DNA of 64,000 nucleotides from Dyadobacter jejuensis (GTDB lineage Bacteria > Bacteroidota > Bacteroidia > Cytophagales > Spirosomataceae): positions 186,001-250,000 of the forward strand of contig NZ_QGDT01000005.1 in NCBI RefSeq assembly GCF_003149085.1, in the 5' to 3' direction. Made by a program: the position numbers and the translations under genes. How positions within the stretch are numbered: position 1 is the first letter of the stretch; each line of letters opens with the position of its first letter. The notes under the pieces are model-generated. The model worked only from the letters and a program-made list of their open reading frames with translations. It had not been told where the DNA came from and did not search any database. Shown here piece after piece: positions 18,359 to 28,126 of the stretch.

Positions 18359-19384
18359 TTATAGGTCAATGATTGCTTTTATCACTTCTTGGTCGGGTTC
18401 CAAAAAACTTAGGAAAGACGTAGGAAGTTGTTCGAAGGTGGTACGATGTGATAACCAGGGCAAGGTGTCGATCTGCTTGGATTCTATCAATGAGATGATC
18501 GTCTTAAAGTCTTCTGGCATGGCGTTTCGGCTGGCCAGAAGGGTCAACTCTCGTTTGTGGAAATTGGGATCATGAAATACGACATCACCTTGGAATAACC
18601 CAACGAATACAATTTTGGCTCCATGAGCGGCTATGTTAAAAGTATTGAGCATGGAGGCTTGGTTTCCAGAAGCATCAATGATGACGTTGGGGAGGTCTCC
18701 ATCGAAGAAGGTCCTTATATAGTCGCTAGTCAGGGTGTCTTCGACCGGGATCGTGGTGTCGGTCATTTGATGGTCTTCGACGAATTTTAAACGGCTCTTC
18801 GATCGGTCGGCCATGGCAATACGACCGCCCTTTAGCTTGGCAAACTGAGCCACCGACAGGCCGATGGGGCCAGCGCCAATGATTAGGACCTTGTCGGTAG
18901 TCGATAAGGATGCTCTATTGACGGCATGAAGTCCGATTCCCAAGGTTTCGACTAAGGCCAGCTGATCGAAGGAGAGTAGGTTAGAGGCGTGTAATTTTCG
19001 TACCGGAACTTTTAGGTATTCGGTCATTCCACCGTCGGCATGAACGCCCATTACCTGAATCTTTTCGCAGCAGTTGATATGGCCATCCCGGCAGGCTTGG
19101 CAATCATTGCAGTTGATATAGGGTTCCAGCGCTACTTTATCACCGACTTTGAGGTCCAAATACTTCCCGCTCCCACCAATGGCGGTTATTTCTGCCCCGA
19201 TTTCGTGGCCAAGGACTCTTGGATAGGAGAAAAACGGCTGCTTGCCTCTAAAGGCGTGGTAGTCCGTACCACAGATACCTATTCTTCGTATTTTGATGAT
19301 GGCCTCACCTTCCAGTGGTGCTTCCAGTTCGCTTCGGTTAATGATCTGAAGTTCACCAGGGTTATTTAGGATGATCGTTTTCAA
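18359..19384 (-). CDS. Zinc-dependent sugar-acid dehydrogenase, L-galactonate 5-dehydrogenase (LgoD)-like
   Basis: Cytoplasmic MDR-type dehydrogenase of 341 residues. Catalytic zinc ligands are Cys38 (GICGTDYHAF) and His60-Glu61 (LGHE); structural zinc cysteines are at 92, 95, 98 and 106. IIGAGPIGLS is the NAD-binding loop. Segments GKQPFFSYPRVLGHEI, VGLFQGDVVFHDPNFHKRE and SRNAMPEDF closely resemble my recollection of E. coli LgoD (YjjN), which oxidises L-galactonate to D-tagaturonate. First gene of its unit, divergent from an AraC regulator, and linked elsewhere in the window to an aldo-keto reductase and tagaturonate reductase, which fits that step. Other polyol or aldonate substrates remain possible. 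Confidence 0.88.
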   Translation of the reverse strand: MKTIILNNPGELQIINRSELEAPLEGEAIIKIRRIGICGTDYHAFRGKQPFFSYPRVLGHEIGAEITAIGGSGKYLDLKVGDKVALEPYINCNDCQACRDGHINCCEKIQVMGVHADGGMTEYLKVPVRKLHASNLLSFDQLALVETLGIGLHAVNRASLSTTDKVLIIGAGPIGLSVAQFAKLKGGRIAMADRSKSRLKFVEDHQMTDTTIPVEDTLTSDYIRTFFDGDLPNVIIDASGNQASMLNTFNIAAHGAKIVFVGLFQGDVVFHDPNFHKRELTLLASRNAMPEDFKTIISLIESKQIDTLPWLSHRTTFEQLPTSFLSFLEPDQEVIKAIIDL

Positions 19385-19443
19385 GGGGCTTCGTTATTTT
19401 GTAAGTGATGCCAGGTCTATTTAGGCTAAATTTTGCTTATTAA

Positions 19444-19475
19444 TTGTATAAATAGTATTAAACTTTGTATGTTTG
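19444..19475 (+). promoter_or_regulatory. Predicted promoter of the first AraC regulator
   Basis: TTG (19444-19446), a 21-bp spacer and TATGTTTG (19468-19475) match the Bacteroidota promoter pattern. One arm of the inverted repeat lies immediately upstream at 19430-19440, so the same regulator could act on both divergent promoters. Confidence 0.45.
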
Positions 19476-19512
19476 AATATTATTTGAGAGTCGATTATTT
19501 GGTTTATTTTAT

Positions 19513-19546
19513 CAAATTTAGTCTTATGTCAAGAATTATAAGCAAA
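19513..19546 (-). promoter_or_regulatory. Predicted promoter of the LgoD-like/GH29 unit
   Basis: On the minus strand, TTTG (19546-19543), a 22-bp spacer and TAAATTTG (19520-19513) match the Bacteroidota -33/-7 pattern. The -33 element lies inside one arm of an 11-bp inverted repeat (ATTTTGCTTAT at 19430-19440 / ATAAGCAAAAT at 19538-19548), a candidate operator for the divergent AraC regulator. Confidence 0.5.
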
Positions 19547-19635
19547 ATAAGTGATTTGAAAGGCCGATAGCATCACTACCATTGGCATAAATCAATACAA
19601 TACTGGCATTTGTTATTTATCAGCAATTTATTTGT

Positions 19636-20487
19636 ATGAAAGCGCAGCTTTTAAAAATTTCTAATAAGATTGAACAATCTTTTAGTATCCGTCACGATAT
19701 TATACCGGTGTACCATAACCGCTGGCACTATCATCCCGAAATTGAAATAGTCCATATTCGCAAAGGAAAGGGTACCTACATCATCGGGGATAGCATTTCG
19801 TCCTTTGAGGAAGACGACCTTTTCGTGCTAGGGGCCAACCTGCCGCACTTATTTCGCTACGATCACCATAATGAGGAGATCCTATCGGACGCTTATGTGA
19901 TTCATTTTTTGCCCAACTTTTTGTCCGAAGAGTTTTTTAAAGTTCCCGAGATGAAAGTCGTGCGGGAGTTTATTGCCAAAGCCCAGCAAGGTATTCATAT
20001 TAAGCAGGAATCGTCCGATAAGTTTGGCGGGATAATGTCAGACCTGCACGATTCCAGTGGGGTTTTTAGGCTTATTAACCTCCTAAAGGTATTTGCGGAG
20101 CTATGTAATGCCAAGTCGGAGACTAAGCTGGCTTCCTTTGGGTATTTCAACAACTACGACGCCGTCGATAGCGAAAGGCTCAATAATATATATCATTATG
20201 TATTGGGTAATTTTGAAAAAGAAATTACGCTTCAAGAAATTTCTAACGTGGCCAATTTAAGTGTTAATTCCTTTTGCCGCTATTTTAAGACCAAAACCAA
20301 TAAAACCTTTTCTAACTTTCTACTGGAGGTTCGGGTGGGACATGCCTGTAAATTATTGATAGAAACCGATCTTAATATCTCTCAAATCTGCTTTGAAAGT
20401 GGTTTTAATAACCTTTCAAATTTTAACCGATATTTTAAGAAAATTGCCGGTAAGACTCCCTCGCAATACGTGTACGATGCCAAATAG
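19636..20487 (+). CDS. AraC-family transcriptional regulator with N-terminal cupin
   Basis: One-component regulator of 283 residues. The N-terminal half is a cupin sugar-sensing domain (HYHPEIEIVHIRKGKGTYIIGD, FVLGANLPH). The C-terminal ~100 residues form two helix-turn-helix motifs: ITLQEISNVANLSVNSFCRYFK and NISQICFESGFNNLSNFNRYFK followed by GKTPSQY. It is divergent from the LgoD-like unit and upstream of the aldo-keto reductase, so a likely role is sensing the released monosaccharide or its oxidation product and controlling both sides. The ATG at 19636 is the first in frame after a 160-nt leader. Confidence 0.92.
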   Translation: MKAQLLKISNKIEQSFSIRHDIIPVYHNRWHYHPEIEIVHIRKGKGTYIIGDSISSFEEDDLFVLGANLPHLFRYDHHNEEILSDAYVIHFLPNFLSEEFFKVPEMKVVREFIAKAQQGIHIKQESSDKFGGIMSDLHDSSGVFRLINLLKVFAELCNAKSETKLASFGYFNNYDAVDSERLNNIYHYVLGNFEKEITLQEISNVANLSVNSFCRYFKTKTNKTFSNFLLEVRVGHACKLLIETDLNISQICFESGFNNLSNFNRYFKKIAGKTPSQYVYDAK

Positions 20488-20655
20488 GGTTCTATCGTTT
20501 AAAGGCAGCGGAGGTTTTGGAGCCAATAGGAAACCGTTATTTGATGGTATGATTGTGGCTTCTGTAAAATTTATAATCCTTGCTGCTTAGGGTGTTTTGG
20601 TTTGATGGAAAGGGGTTATAGTTGAGCCGTCCAAGTTGTTCCTTGAATTATGATA

Positions 20656-20720
20656 CCAATATGATATCAGTTGTTGCCAATATAGGATTTTACCTTACCG
20701 AGTTATGGGTGTTAGTTTTG
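20656..20720 (+). promoter_or_regulatory. Predicted activator site plus promoter of the aldo-keto reductase
   Basis: CCAATATGATAT at 20656-20667 is followed 46 bp later by TAGTTTTG (20713-20720), a perfect TAnnTTTG -7 element, with TTTA at -33 (20 bp spacer). The same word at the same distance precedes the GH86 and GH16 promoters. The rest of 20488-20850 has only short non-credible ORFs and a small hairpin at 20799-20821. Confidence 0.65.
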
Positions 20721-20850
20721 CAGGCATTAAAAGGGAAGGCAACGCCAGTGTATTTGCGAGGCAGGGGCTCTTTCCGAATTAATTATCTTCCTAGGTGGCC
20801 ATGGTAGGCAAGCCTACATGGAACATCTTAATTACTGTATCTATCGGATC

Positions 20851-21783
20851 ATGAAACCAACATATTTATCGGATATCCATCATTCAGACTACGACTTTTC
20901 TCATGGAAGTAGGCTGGTGTATGGCTGTTCTGGATTAGGGGGCGTTTGGGGGGAAACCAATTACGACGAATCTGTCGATTGCCTTCTTTATGCTTTTGAA
21001 AATGGCATTACCTCCTTGGATACTTCCCCGTCCTACAATCATTCTGAAACGGTGGTAGGCCGGGCTTTAGCCCAATGGAAGGGTCCCAGGCCGTTTATAA
21101 GCACCAAAGTGGGTCGTTTGAAGAGTGAAAATGCCTATCACACCGTAGTAGACTACAGCCGCGAACGGATGCATAGAAGCCTACAAGAGAGTTTGGAAAC
21201 GCTAGGCGTAGACCATGTCGATTTGCTTTTTTTACATGAACCTTACTTGGTACCTCTTGAGCGAATGGAGGAGGTGCTAGACACCCTAAAAAGTTTTGTA
21301 GATGCGGGGTATACCCGGCTGATCGGCGTGGGAGGGAACCCTACCGATGGTTTTAGACCATTTATTACGTATGAGAACTTTCAGGTGATTTCTGGCTTTT
21401 TGAAGCTTGATGCCTGCAATTTTTCTGCCTTTGACAAGGATTTGCCTCACGCTCAGCAGGAAGGAGTCGCCTATTATGCGGCGTCAGCCTTGCATTTTTC
21501 GCTACTAGGCAATCGCTACGATCAATTTGTTAATACCCCGCCAAACGACGGTTGGATAAGTGAAAAGGATATTGAAAATGCCAAAAGAGTAAAAGCTATA
21601 GCCGATCGAGAAGGCATGAAGTTATCTTCTCTGGCCCAGCGTTTCTTGTTTTCTACCAAAGAAGCCAGTAGGGTGGTGATGGGAGCTCGTAAAAATGAAC
21701 AGATCAGGTCTACCCTCGATGACTGGAAGGCTGGAGTCCTTCCCGAAGCGCTGTTCAATGAGATCGTTGAAAATGTATATTAA
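20851..21783 (+). CDS. Aldo-keto reductase, L-galactose/L-fucose (D-threo-aldose) 1-dehydrogenase-like
   Basis: Cytoplasmic NAD(P)-dependent oxidoreductase of 310 residues from the preferred start; an in-frame ATG at 20818 would add an unlikely 11-residue leader inside a hairpin. The AKR tetrad is visible: Asp and Tyr in LDTSPSYNHSE, Lys in FISTKVGR, His in LLFLHEP. GLGGVWGETNYDESV and MGARKNEQIRSTLDDW match the D-threo-aldose/L-fucose/L-galactose dehydrogenase branch, which oxidises the free sugar to its lactone. In Bacteroides vulgatus a related enzyme starts L-galactose oxidation. It carries an upstream site shared with GH86 and GH16 and is followed by a terminator. L-fucose as substrate is the main alternative. 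Confidence 0.87.
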   Translation: MKPTYLSDIHHSDYDFSHGSRLVYGCSGLGGVWGETNYDESVDCLLYAFENGITSLDTSPSYNHSETVVGRALAQWKGPRPFISTKVGRLKSENAYHTVVDYSRERMHRSLQESLETLGVDHVDLLFLHEPYLVPLERMEEVLDTLKSFVDAGYTRLIGVGGNPTDGFRPFITYENFQVISGFLKLDACNFSAFDKDLPHAQQEGVAYYAASALHFSLLGNRYDQFVNTPPNDGWISEKDIENAKRVKAIADREGMKLSSLAQRFLFSTKEASRVVMGARKNEQIRSTLDDWKAGVLPEALFNEIVENVY

Positions 21784-21823
21784 GATTATTGTTATTAGAT
21801 TTGGTTAAGAAGTAGTGAGTATT

Positions 21824-21854
21824 CCATCGGGTTTCCCGATGGTTTCTTTTTTTT
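21824..21854 (+). terminator. Rho-independent terminator after the aldo-keto reductase
   Basis: Stem CCATCGGG-TTT-CCCGATGG (21824-21842) followed by TTTCTTTTTTTT. It isolates the aldo-keto reductase from the DUF255 gene. Confidence 0.9.
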
Positions 21855-21918
21855 ATTCCGTACTAAAACAGACCTTTAGGGGTATTTATTAGACTCGTTT
21901 TTTTTGAACCATATTACC

Positions 21919-24006
21919 ATGACGTCCAACATTCGATATACGTTATTAAATCTGTTGCTGATCGTGGCACTTTATGCCTGTAGTTCATCTGAAAAAACGA
22001 GTGGGGACGGGTCTAATAGGTTGAAAGATGCCACTAGCCCCTATTTGATAGGGCATGCCGATAACCCCGTAGATTGGTATGAATGGGGAGAAGAGGCTTT
22101 GGAAAAGGCTCGAAAAGAAAATAAACCCTTGATTATCAGTATCGGATATGCTTCCTGCCACTGGTGCCATGTCATGGAAGAGGAGACCTTTATGGATACG
22201 GCCGTTGCCCGGTATATGAACGAACATTTTGTATCGATAAAAGTAGACCGTGAGGAACGACCCGACTTGGATGAGATATACCTTAATGCCGCTCAATTGA
22301 TAAATGGTGAGGGCGGTTGGCCGTTGAATGCCTTCGCTTTGCCCTCGGGGAAGCCTTTCTATGCCGGGACTTATTTTACAACGAAACAGTGGCTGGGGAT
22401 GCTCCAAAACATTCATGATGCCTATCAAAACGACTTTGAGAAAATCAGACAACAATCTGAAAATCTAACGGCCGAAATTGTAAAGATTCAGTCGGGGACT
22501 CAAGAAAATTTGGAAGGACAAGTGCACCAAAAAGACTTATTGGAAGGCCTCAAAGACTCCTTGATACAGGGGTACGATAGGCAGTTTGGGGGGGTAAAAG
22601 GGGCTCCAAAGTTCCCTATGCCCCTTCATTGGGAATTTTTACTTCAGCAAGCATATTTGGATAAGGACAAGCAGGTGGCATCGGCCGTGGAGCACACCCT
22701 CGACCAGATGGCCGCAGCGGGGATATACGATCAGCTTGGGGGCGGTTTTTGTCGCTATGCTACCGATCGGGCATGGGATGTCCCTCATTTTGAAAAGATG
22801 CTTTATGATAATGGGATGCTGGTGAGTCTTTATGCCCACGCATTTCAATATTCTCAAATGGAATCGTATCGGCAGGTTCTGGAGGAGACTCTTAGATGGG
22901 TGGCCAGAGAAATGACCCATGCAGAGGGAGGGTTTTATTCGTCCAAAAACGCAGACAGCGAAGGAGAAGAGGGTAAGTTCTATGTTTGGGACAGAAAGGC
23001 CATTGAGGAAGCGTTGACTGCTGAAGAATATGCAGTGCTTTCGCAATACTACGATCTGCAAATCCCCGGAAAAGGCGAGCATGGAAGAATTATTTTGGCA
23101 AAAAAGAAAGCGGTAAAACCAGGTAGGTTGGAAGGGAATACCCTGGTAGAATCGGCGAAAACCAAATTATTCAACCTCCGATCGAAGCGTATACACCCTT
23201 CCACCGACGATAAGATACTGACCTCCTGGAATGCGCTGATGATGAAAGGCTATATAGATGCTTATATGGCTATGGGTACCCGGGCTTACTTGGATGCTGC
23301 CTTGAAAAATGCTGAATTTATTGAGAAAAACATGCGTACGACGGGTGGCGGACTGTACCGAAATTATCGAAAAGGGAAAGCCGGACATCAGGGATTCCTT
23401 GACGACTATGCCTATCTTGCCGATGCCTATCTATCACTTTACCAGGCTACTTTCGATATTCAATGGCTGCATAAAGCGGAGGCTTTGGTGGAGCAGCTCG
23501 ATGCCTACTTTGCCGATGACGCCTCACCATTCTACCGTTTTGCTCCAGTACAAAAGACCTCCTTGGTAGAGAGTGTCCCTCTGGCCGACCAAGTGTTGCC
23601 CTCGCCCAATGCCGTGGTGGCGCGGGTCAAGCATCAGCTAGGGGAGCTACTCTATAAGGAAAACTATATATTGGAGGCCGCTGAAATGATGAAGGCAATG
23701 ATTCCTAGAATGCAGCAAGGGGGATCTTTTTATAGCTCTTGGGCCTATCTGGCTAATATGCAGTATCGTGGCCTCCATGCCGTCGCCATTGTGGGGGACG
23801 ATGCCCCTGTACTCCAAGGCCAGCTTCAGCGACATTATTTACCCACTGCGATCTTTGCTGGTGGAGCCACGGAGAACCTGCCCCTCCTTGAAAGCAAGTA
23901 CCATAAGGGGCAAACGGTGATCTATGTTTGCAAAAATAAGATTTGTAAACGCCCTACTACCGAGGTGTCGGATGCCTTAGGTATATTACTTTTTAATAAT
24001 TATTGA
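21919..24006 (+). CDS. DUF255/YyaL-type thioredoxin-fold lipoprotein
   Basis: The protein has 695 residues from the ATG at 21919; an upstream in-frame TTG at 21904 is less likely. A lipoprotein signal ([10 protein letters not shown], lipobox Cys near residue 21) is followed by a thioredoxin-like domain with the CHWC motif in [18 protein letters not shown], then a long (alpha/alpha)6 region typical of the SSP411/N-acylglucosamine-epimerase-like fold ([21 protein letters not shown]). The family is widespread and its biochemical role is uncertain; a redox or sugar-related function has been suggested. Lipidation would place it in the cell envelope, unusual among the mostly cytoplasmic homologues I recall. 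No evident functional tie to its neighbours. Confidence 0.88.
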   Translation: MTSNIRYTLLNLLLIVALYACSSSEKTSGDGSNRLKDATSPYLIGHADNPVDWYEWGEEALEKARKENKPLIISIGYASCHWCHVMEEETFMDTAVARYMNEHFVSIKVDREERPDLDEIYLNAAQLINGEGGWPLNAFALPSGKPFYAGTYFTTKQWLGMLQNIHDAYQNDFEKIRQQSENLTAEIVKIQSGTQENLEGQVHQKDLLEGLKDSLIQGYDRQFGGVKGAPKFPMPLHWEFLLQQAYLDKDKQVASAVEHTLDQMAAAGIYDQLGGGFCRYATDRAWDVPHFEKMLYDNGMLVSLYAHAFQYSQMESYRQVLEETLRWVAREMTHAEGGFYSSKNADSEGEEGKFYVWDRKAIEEALTAEEYAVLSQYYDLQIPGKGEHGRIILAKKKAVKPGRLEGNTLVESAKTKLFNLRSKRIHPSTDDKILTSWNALMMKGYIDAYMAMGTRAYLDAALKNAEFIEKNMRTTGGGLYRNYRKGKAGHQGFLDDYAYLADAYLSLYQATFDIQWLHKAEALVEQLDAYFADDASPFYRFAPVQKTSLVESVPLADQVLPSPNAVVARVKHQLGELLYKENYILEAAEMMKAMIPRMQQGGSFYSSWAYLANMQYRGLHAVAIVGDDAPVLQGQLQRHYLPTAIFAGGATENLPLLESKYHKGQTVIYVCKNKICKRPTTEVSDALGILLFNNY

Positions 24007-24082
24007 ACTAGTAAGGTGCGTTGACCCTTGATTGGTTTCAGATTTTCCTTGTACATAAATCTATTCACTTTTTCGTACTGAT

Positions 24083-25453
24083 TTAGTCTATCTTTTTGAT
24101 CGTAAACCAAGCGCAATAAATCGAGGCGGCCAAGAACACCAGGTAAACAAAGAATACCTTGCTGACGAGTAAGGTGGGGGGCGTCGTGGTGATTTGCCCC
24201 CAAGCAACTTGGGTGCATAACTTGAGCAAGGCCACCAACATCGTAGACCAAATCAGCAGTTGCATCAATTGCTTCAAAGGATTGTTTCGCTTGGCAAACC
24301 TAGCCACTAAAATGGCCACGGACAGGGTCGTGACGATGGTAAAGACTATTTGGGATGTCAGGCTGGTTGCAATCTGAGTTTCGCCTTCCAGATCCACCAT
24401 CAGGTCGATTACGGTATGGCAGAAGGTGAGTGTAATGGCCATTTGCCAGGCGAAACCATGGTCCCAATATGCTACCACGAGCAATAGAAGACCTATAAAT
24501 GCATAATTGGACATTAGCCTAAGTAAGTCATGAGCCATGCCACTGATGAGCCCTTGTGCATAACCGGTCGATGCCGCAAGGGGTTCAATTATAAGGGGGT
24601 ATAGCCAGAAAATAACCAAGGCCATGACGGCCACGACGGCCAGTTCAGTCCAGAGTGGTCTGTGATCATTCTTTTCAGTAGCTTCGGTAATGTCTTGTAA
24701 GTAGGCCCTATTGAGCCAGGTGGCCCAACCTAGAGCCATGCCGAAAATTAACCCAAATGAAAATTCCATCATTTTCCACCAGTTATTAAACCAAACCAGT
24801 TTTAATTGAGCGCCCAGAAATAGCCATAATCCACCCAGTCCAAAACCCAGACCGCCTCCCAAAGTGCCCCAGAGGACAAAGCTTAATACAACTTTAAAAT
24901 CGCGTGCGACTAATTTGATCTTTAACCAAATTAATAAGGCGACGGCGCCTATGCCAATGGCGGCCCATGACTCGGATCGTGGCTTATGGATGGGATCTGA
25001 AAAGTAAATTAATTTTGGGTCGTTGATTAGCTTGAAGCCTAGTAGCATGCCTATAAAAAACAAGAGCATCCCTACACCCAAGGTACGTTTCTCAATATGC
25101 CTGTTGAGTAACCCTATAGCCAAAAATAACCCTCCCGATAGCCCCCATACGGCACCTTTGACCGTCGTGCCCACCGTTCCAAACCAGAGCGTGTCGACAT
25201 GACGAATATAACGTAAGGTTTGCCCGTAGGTCATTTCGCCTCCCAAACCTATTCCGACTACGGCAAACACCGTCACCAGGGCCGAATGTCGTGGCGATAA
25301 GTTGAGCATCATACTCATCACCAGGCCGATCAGTGCACCGGGGATCATCGCCCCAAATGGCCCACCACCAATATACCCGCGCAAGCCCCAGCCTAGTAGC
25401 ATGGCTATGCCAGGGAATAGGATATAGGTTGTCTTCGTTTGATTTTTGCTCAT
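24083..25453 (-). CDS. Polytopic inner-membrane protein of unknown function
   Basis: A 456-residue protein with about 11-13 hydrophobic helices and many Gly-rich turns (GWGLRGYIGGGPFGAMIPGA, GTLGGGLGFGLGGLWLF). I do not recognise a characterised transporter family. GLRGYIGGGPFGA near the N terminus and GLGGEMTYGQTLRYI are the most distinctive, possibly conserved, segments. It stands alone: convergent with the DUF255 gene and separated by 465 bp from the GH141-like gene. Position within a polysaccharide locus makes transport or sensing of a glycan product possible, but nothing in the sequence proves it. Confidence 0.8.
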   Translation of the reverse strand: MSKNQTKTTYILFPGIAMLLGWGLRGYIGGGPFGAMIPGALIGLVMSMMLNLSPRHSALVTVFAVVGIGLGGEMTYGQTLRYIRHVDTLWFGTVGTTVKGAVWGLSGGLFLAIGLLNRHIEKRTLGVGMLLFFIGMLLGFKLINDPKLIYFSDPIHKPRSESWAAIGIGAVALLIWLKIKLVARDFKVVLSFVLWGTLGGGLGFGLGGLWLFLGAQLKLVWFNNWWKMMEFSFGLIFGMALGWATWLNRAYLQDITEATEKNDHRPLWTELAVVAVMALVIFWLYPLIIEPLAASTGYAQGLISGMAHDLLRLMSNYAFIGLLLLVVAYWDHGFAWQMAITLTFCHTVIDLMVDLEGETQIATSLTSQIVFTIVTTLSVAILVARFAKRNNPLKQLMQLLIWSTMLVALLKLCTQVAWGQITTTPPTLLVSKVFFVYLVFLAASIYCAWFTIKKID

Positions 25454-25918
25454 TATATGGATTCAGGAACGCATGATTTTAAACAATAACTTATATCCAA
25501 TACGATCAACTGTGCAAGACGGGCTATAAACAGGCAGGTTTCAACGTGATAATGACCGTGTCCAACGGTAGTGCCGATTAGGGATAGGGGTTCCGTCAGA
25601 CCCTGGATTGACTGCTACTATGTGATGGATATTTTGTGCCTCCAGGTTCTTATTTGGGTAGTTTTGAGTCAATATGCTCTTTGTTTTATGAAGGAGGGCG
25701 TTTACCCGGAATTTCGGTGATTTGGTGTTGAGGAAAAAGGGTACCTGGTCTATGTTGGTTCTTATCGGTATATTAAAGGGCTCGACAGTCGCCCTGTGGT
25801 ATGCTTGTGACAGGGTAACTGAGGCCTTATTGACCTTTATTTCCATTGCATTGACGTGTGGAACCTCAAATTATCTCAACGATTGTAAATAAAAACTAAG
25901 TTTTCGATTAAAGTAAAA
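25454..25918. other. Intergenic region with one doubtful ORF
   Basis: This divergent 465-bp gap contains a minus-strand ORF (25541-25846, 101 residues) with no signal peptide, membrane segment or domain that I recognise; it ends in TRSLSR. It could be a hypothetical gene or a remnant. No clear TAnnTTTG element or shared operator word was found before 25919. Confidence 0.25.
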
Positions 25919-28021
25919 ATGAAAAAAAATACTTGCCTATTTATTCTGTTGTCCTTTTTTAGTCTGTATGCCAATGCTCAAAAAGTGATTTATATTTCCC
26001 CCACGGGCAGTGACGCCAACGAAGGCACGAAAGAGCGGCCATTGGCTTCGCTGACAGGGGCCCGCGATGCGATTCGTGAATACAAAAAGAGTCAGGGCAA
26101 GTCCGTTTCCTTTACCGTTAGTATTGCCGACGGAGTCTATACCATGCAAGAGCCCTTCGTCTTAACCACCGAAGATGGAGGAACTGCGGAGCATCCCATT
26201 GCCTATGTTGCAGAAAAAGGAGCCAAGCCGGTATTTAGTGGCGGTAAAAAGATTAGTGGATTTAAAGTTCTGGAAAATGGCGTATGGGAGGCGAAGATTC
26301 CTGAGAGTAAGTACTATAAGTGGCGGTTCGATCAACTGTATATTAATGATAAAAGGGCAGTGCTCGCTCGTACGCCCAATAAAGGTTTTATAAAAATTGA
26401 GGGTATTGAAGAGAACGTTTGGACAAAGGGAGAGGGACGCTCACCAGAAAGGGCACAACAAATATTAAGATTTAAGGAGGATGTTTTTAAGTCCTTGCAC
26501 AACCTTAGTGCTGCCGATAGGGAATTGGTTCGTTTTCGGGCTTACCACAAATGGGACTTCACCATACGACACGTCGATAAGGTAGACGATCGGACTATGG
26601 CCTTATACACTTCTGGAAAAGGGATGAAACCATGGAATGCTATCAAAAAAGGGGATCGTTTGATATTAGAAAACTACGAAGCCGCCTTGGATACTGCTGG
26701 GGAATGGTTCCTTAACAAAGAAGGGACATTGACCTATATTCCTCTTCCCGGGCAAACGCCTGAAAATACAGAGGTGATTGCGCCCGTCTTAGAGAATCTG
26801 ATTTCGGTAAGAGGGGATTTTGCTAATAACAACTTGGTAGCGCATGTTACTTTTGAGGGTATCGCTTTTAAGCATAGCCATTCCAACATCCCCTCAAGTG
26901 GGTTTGAGCCGAATCAGGCTGCCACGGTAATTCCAGCGGCCATCATGCTGGAGGGAGCAAAGAATATCACTTTTACCAATTGTGAGATCGCCGAAGTCGG
27001 CCAGCATGCCTTATGGTTTGGTAAGGGATGTAGCCAATCTGCTCTACGTCATTCTTATCTTCATAACCTTGGAGGTGGGGGTGTTTACATAGGCGATAGC
27101 GCCCCTCAGGAGGGGATTGCGCATACCAGCCATATTACCTTGGAGAACAATATCATACAATCGGGTGGACAGGAGTATCCCCCCGCCGTTGGGGTATGGG
27201 TAGGTCATAGCTCCGACAATGAAATTACGCATAACGACATTGGGAACTTTTACTATACAGGTATTTCAGTGGGGTGGATTTGGGGGTACAAGCCTAGCAA
27301 TGCCAAAAGAAATATAATTACCCACAACCATATACACCATATCGGTTGGGATTTATTAAGTGACATGGCTGCGGTTTATACCTTGGGCAAATCGGAAGGA
27401 ACCGTTGTAAGCAATAATGTGATACACCATGTCCATGCATTTTCTTATGGTGGCTGGGGACTATATCCCGACGAGGGGACATCTGATATTATCATGGAAA
27501 ACAACCTCGTCTATAGTACCAAAACGGGTGGGTTCCACCAGCATTATGGAGAGAATAATACCGTAAGAAACAATATTTTTGCCTATGCCAAAATGTATCA
27601 GGCGCAATGTACCAGGGTCGAAGCCCATCGATCCTTTAATTTTACCAATAATGTCGTCATCTTCGATAAAGGAGCCGTTCTTAATGGTGCTTGGAATAAA
27701 ATTGATATTTACATGGACAAAAATCTATACTGGAATACTGGGGGGGATACCTACGATTTTTCTGGTAAATCATTTAAGGAATGGCAACAAACGGGTCATG
27801 ACACGAACAGCTTGATAGCCGATCCAAATTTTAGAGACGCCCCTAATTATGACTTTACTTTTAAGAACAAAAAAACCATAGGCAAAATTGACTTCAAGCC
27901 CTTCGATGTGTCAAAAGCGGGAGTTTATGGAAGTGCCGATTGGTTAGGGAAGTCCAAACTACCCCCGTCCATCCTAGAAGACTTCGATAAGGTAGTTGAG
28001 GAGAATTTAAAACAGGAATAA
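25919..28021 (+). CDS. GH141-like right-handed beta-helix glycosidase, exported
   Basis: Secreted protein of 700 residues with signal peptide 1-20 (cleavage near ANAQ). The start YISPTGSDANEGTKERPLASL and the stretch VFSGGKKISGFKVLENGVWEA are typical of GH141 and related beta-helix enzymes; an inserted beta-sandwich follows and then helix coils from about 320 to 620 (ITFTNCEIAEVGQHALWFG, GVYIGDSA, NEITHNDIGNFYYTGISVGW). GH141 includes alpha-L-fucosidase (rhamnogalacturonan II) and xylanase activities, so an alpha-L-fucose or alpha-L-galactose linkage is plausible, complementing GH29. Monocistronic, with a strong hairpin downstream. Confidence 0.75.
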   Translation: MKKNTCLFILLSFFSLYANAQKVIYISPTGSDANEGTKERPLASLTGARDAIREYKKSQGKSVSFTVSIADGVYTMQEPFVLTTEDGGTAEHPIAYVAEKGAKPVFSGGKKISGFKVLENGVWEAKIPESKYYKWRFDQLYINDKRAVLARTPNKGFIKIEGIEENVWTKGEGRSPERAQQILRFKEDVFKSLHNLSAADRELVRFRAYHKWDFTIRHVDKVDDRTMALYTSGKGMKPWNAIKKGDRLILENYEAALDTAGEWFLNKEGTLTYIPLPGQTPENTEVIAPVLENLISVRGDFANNNLVAHVTFEGIAFKHSHSNIPSSGFEPNQAATVIPAAIMLEGAKNITFTNCEIAEVGQHALWFGKGCSQSALRHSYLHNLGGGGVYIGDSAPQEGIAHTSHITLENNIIQSGGQEYPPAVGVWVGHSSDNEITHNDIGNFYYTGISVGWIWGYKPSNAKRNIITHNHIHHIGWDLLSDMAAVYTLGKSEGTVVSNNVIHHVHAFSYGGWGLYPDEGTSDIIMENNLVYSTKTGGFHQHYGENNTVRNNIFAYAKMYQAQCTRVEAHRSFNFTNNVVIFDKGAVLNGAWNKIDIYMDKNLYWNTGGDTYDFSGKSFKEWQQTGHDTNSLIADPNFRDAPNYDFTFKNKKTIGKIDFKPFDVSKAGVYGSADWLGKSKLPPSILEDFDKVVEENLKQE

Positions 28022-28100
28022 ATAAGTGATCCTGAGGGAATACCATACGCGCTTACATACTTGGCTTGGGTCTCTTGAAAAGAGTTCTCTTGGATCAGTA

Positions 28101-28126
28101 GACGCAGCTATCTAGGTAGCTGCGTC
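28101..28126 (+). terminator. Hairpin terminator after the GH141-like gene
   Basis: A perfect 10-bp stem GACGCAGCTA-TCTAGG-TAGCTGCGTC lies 80 bp past the stop. The following T-run is weak (ATATATTACC). Nothing else recognisable lies in 28022-28396. Confidence 0.6.

Noticed and set aside
25541..25846. 101-codon minus-strand ORF
   Set aside because: No domain, signal or promoter recognised; listed only as a doubtful ORF in the intergenic entry.
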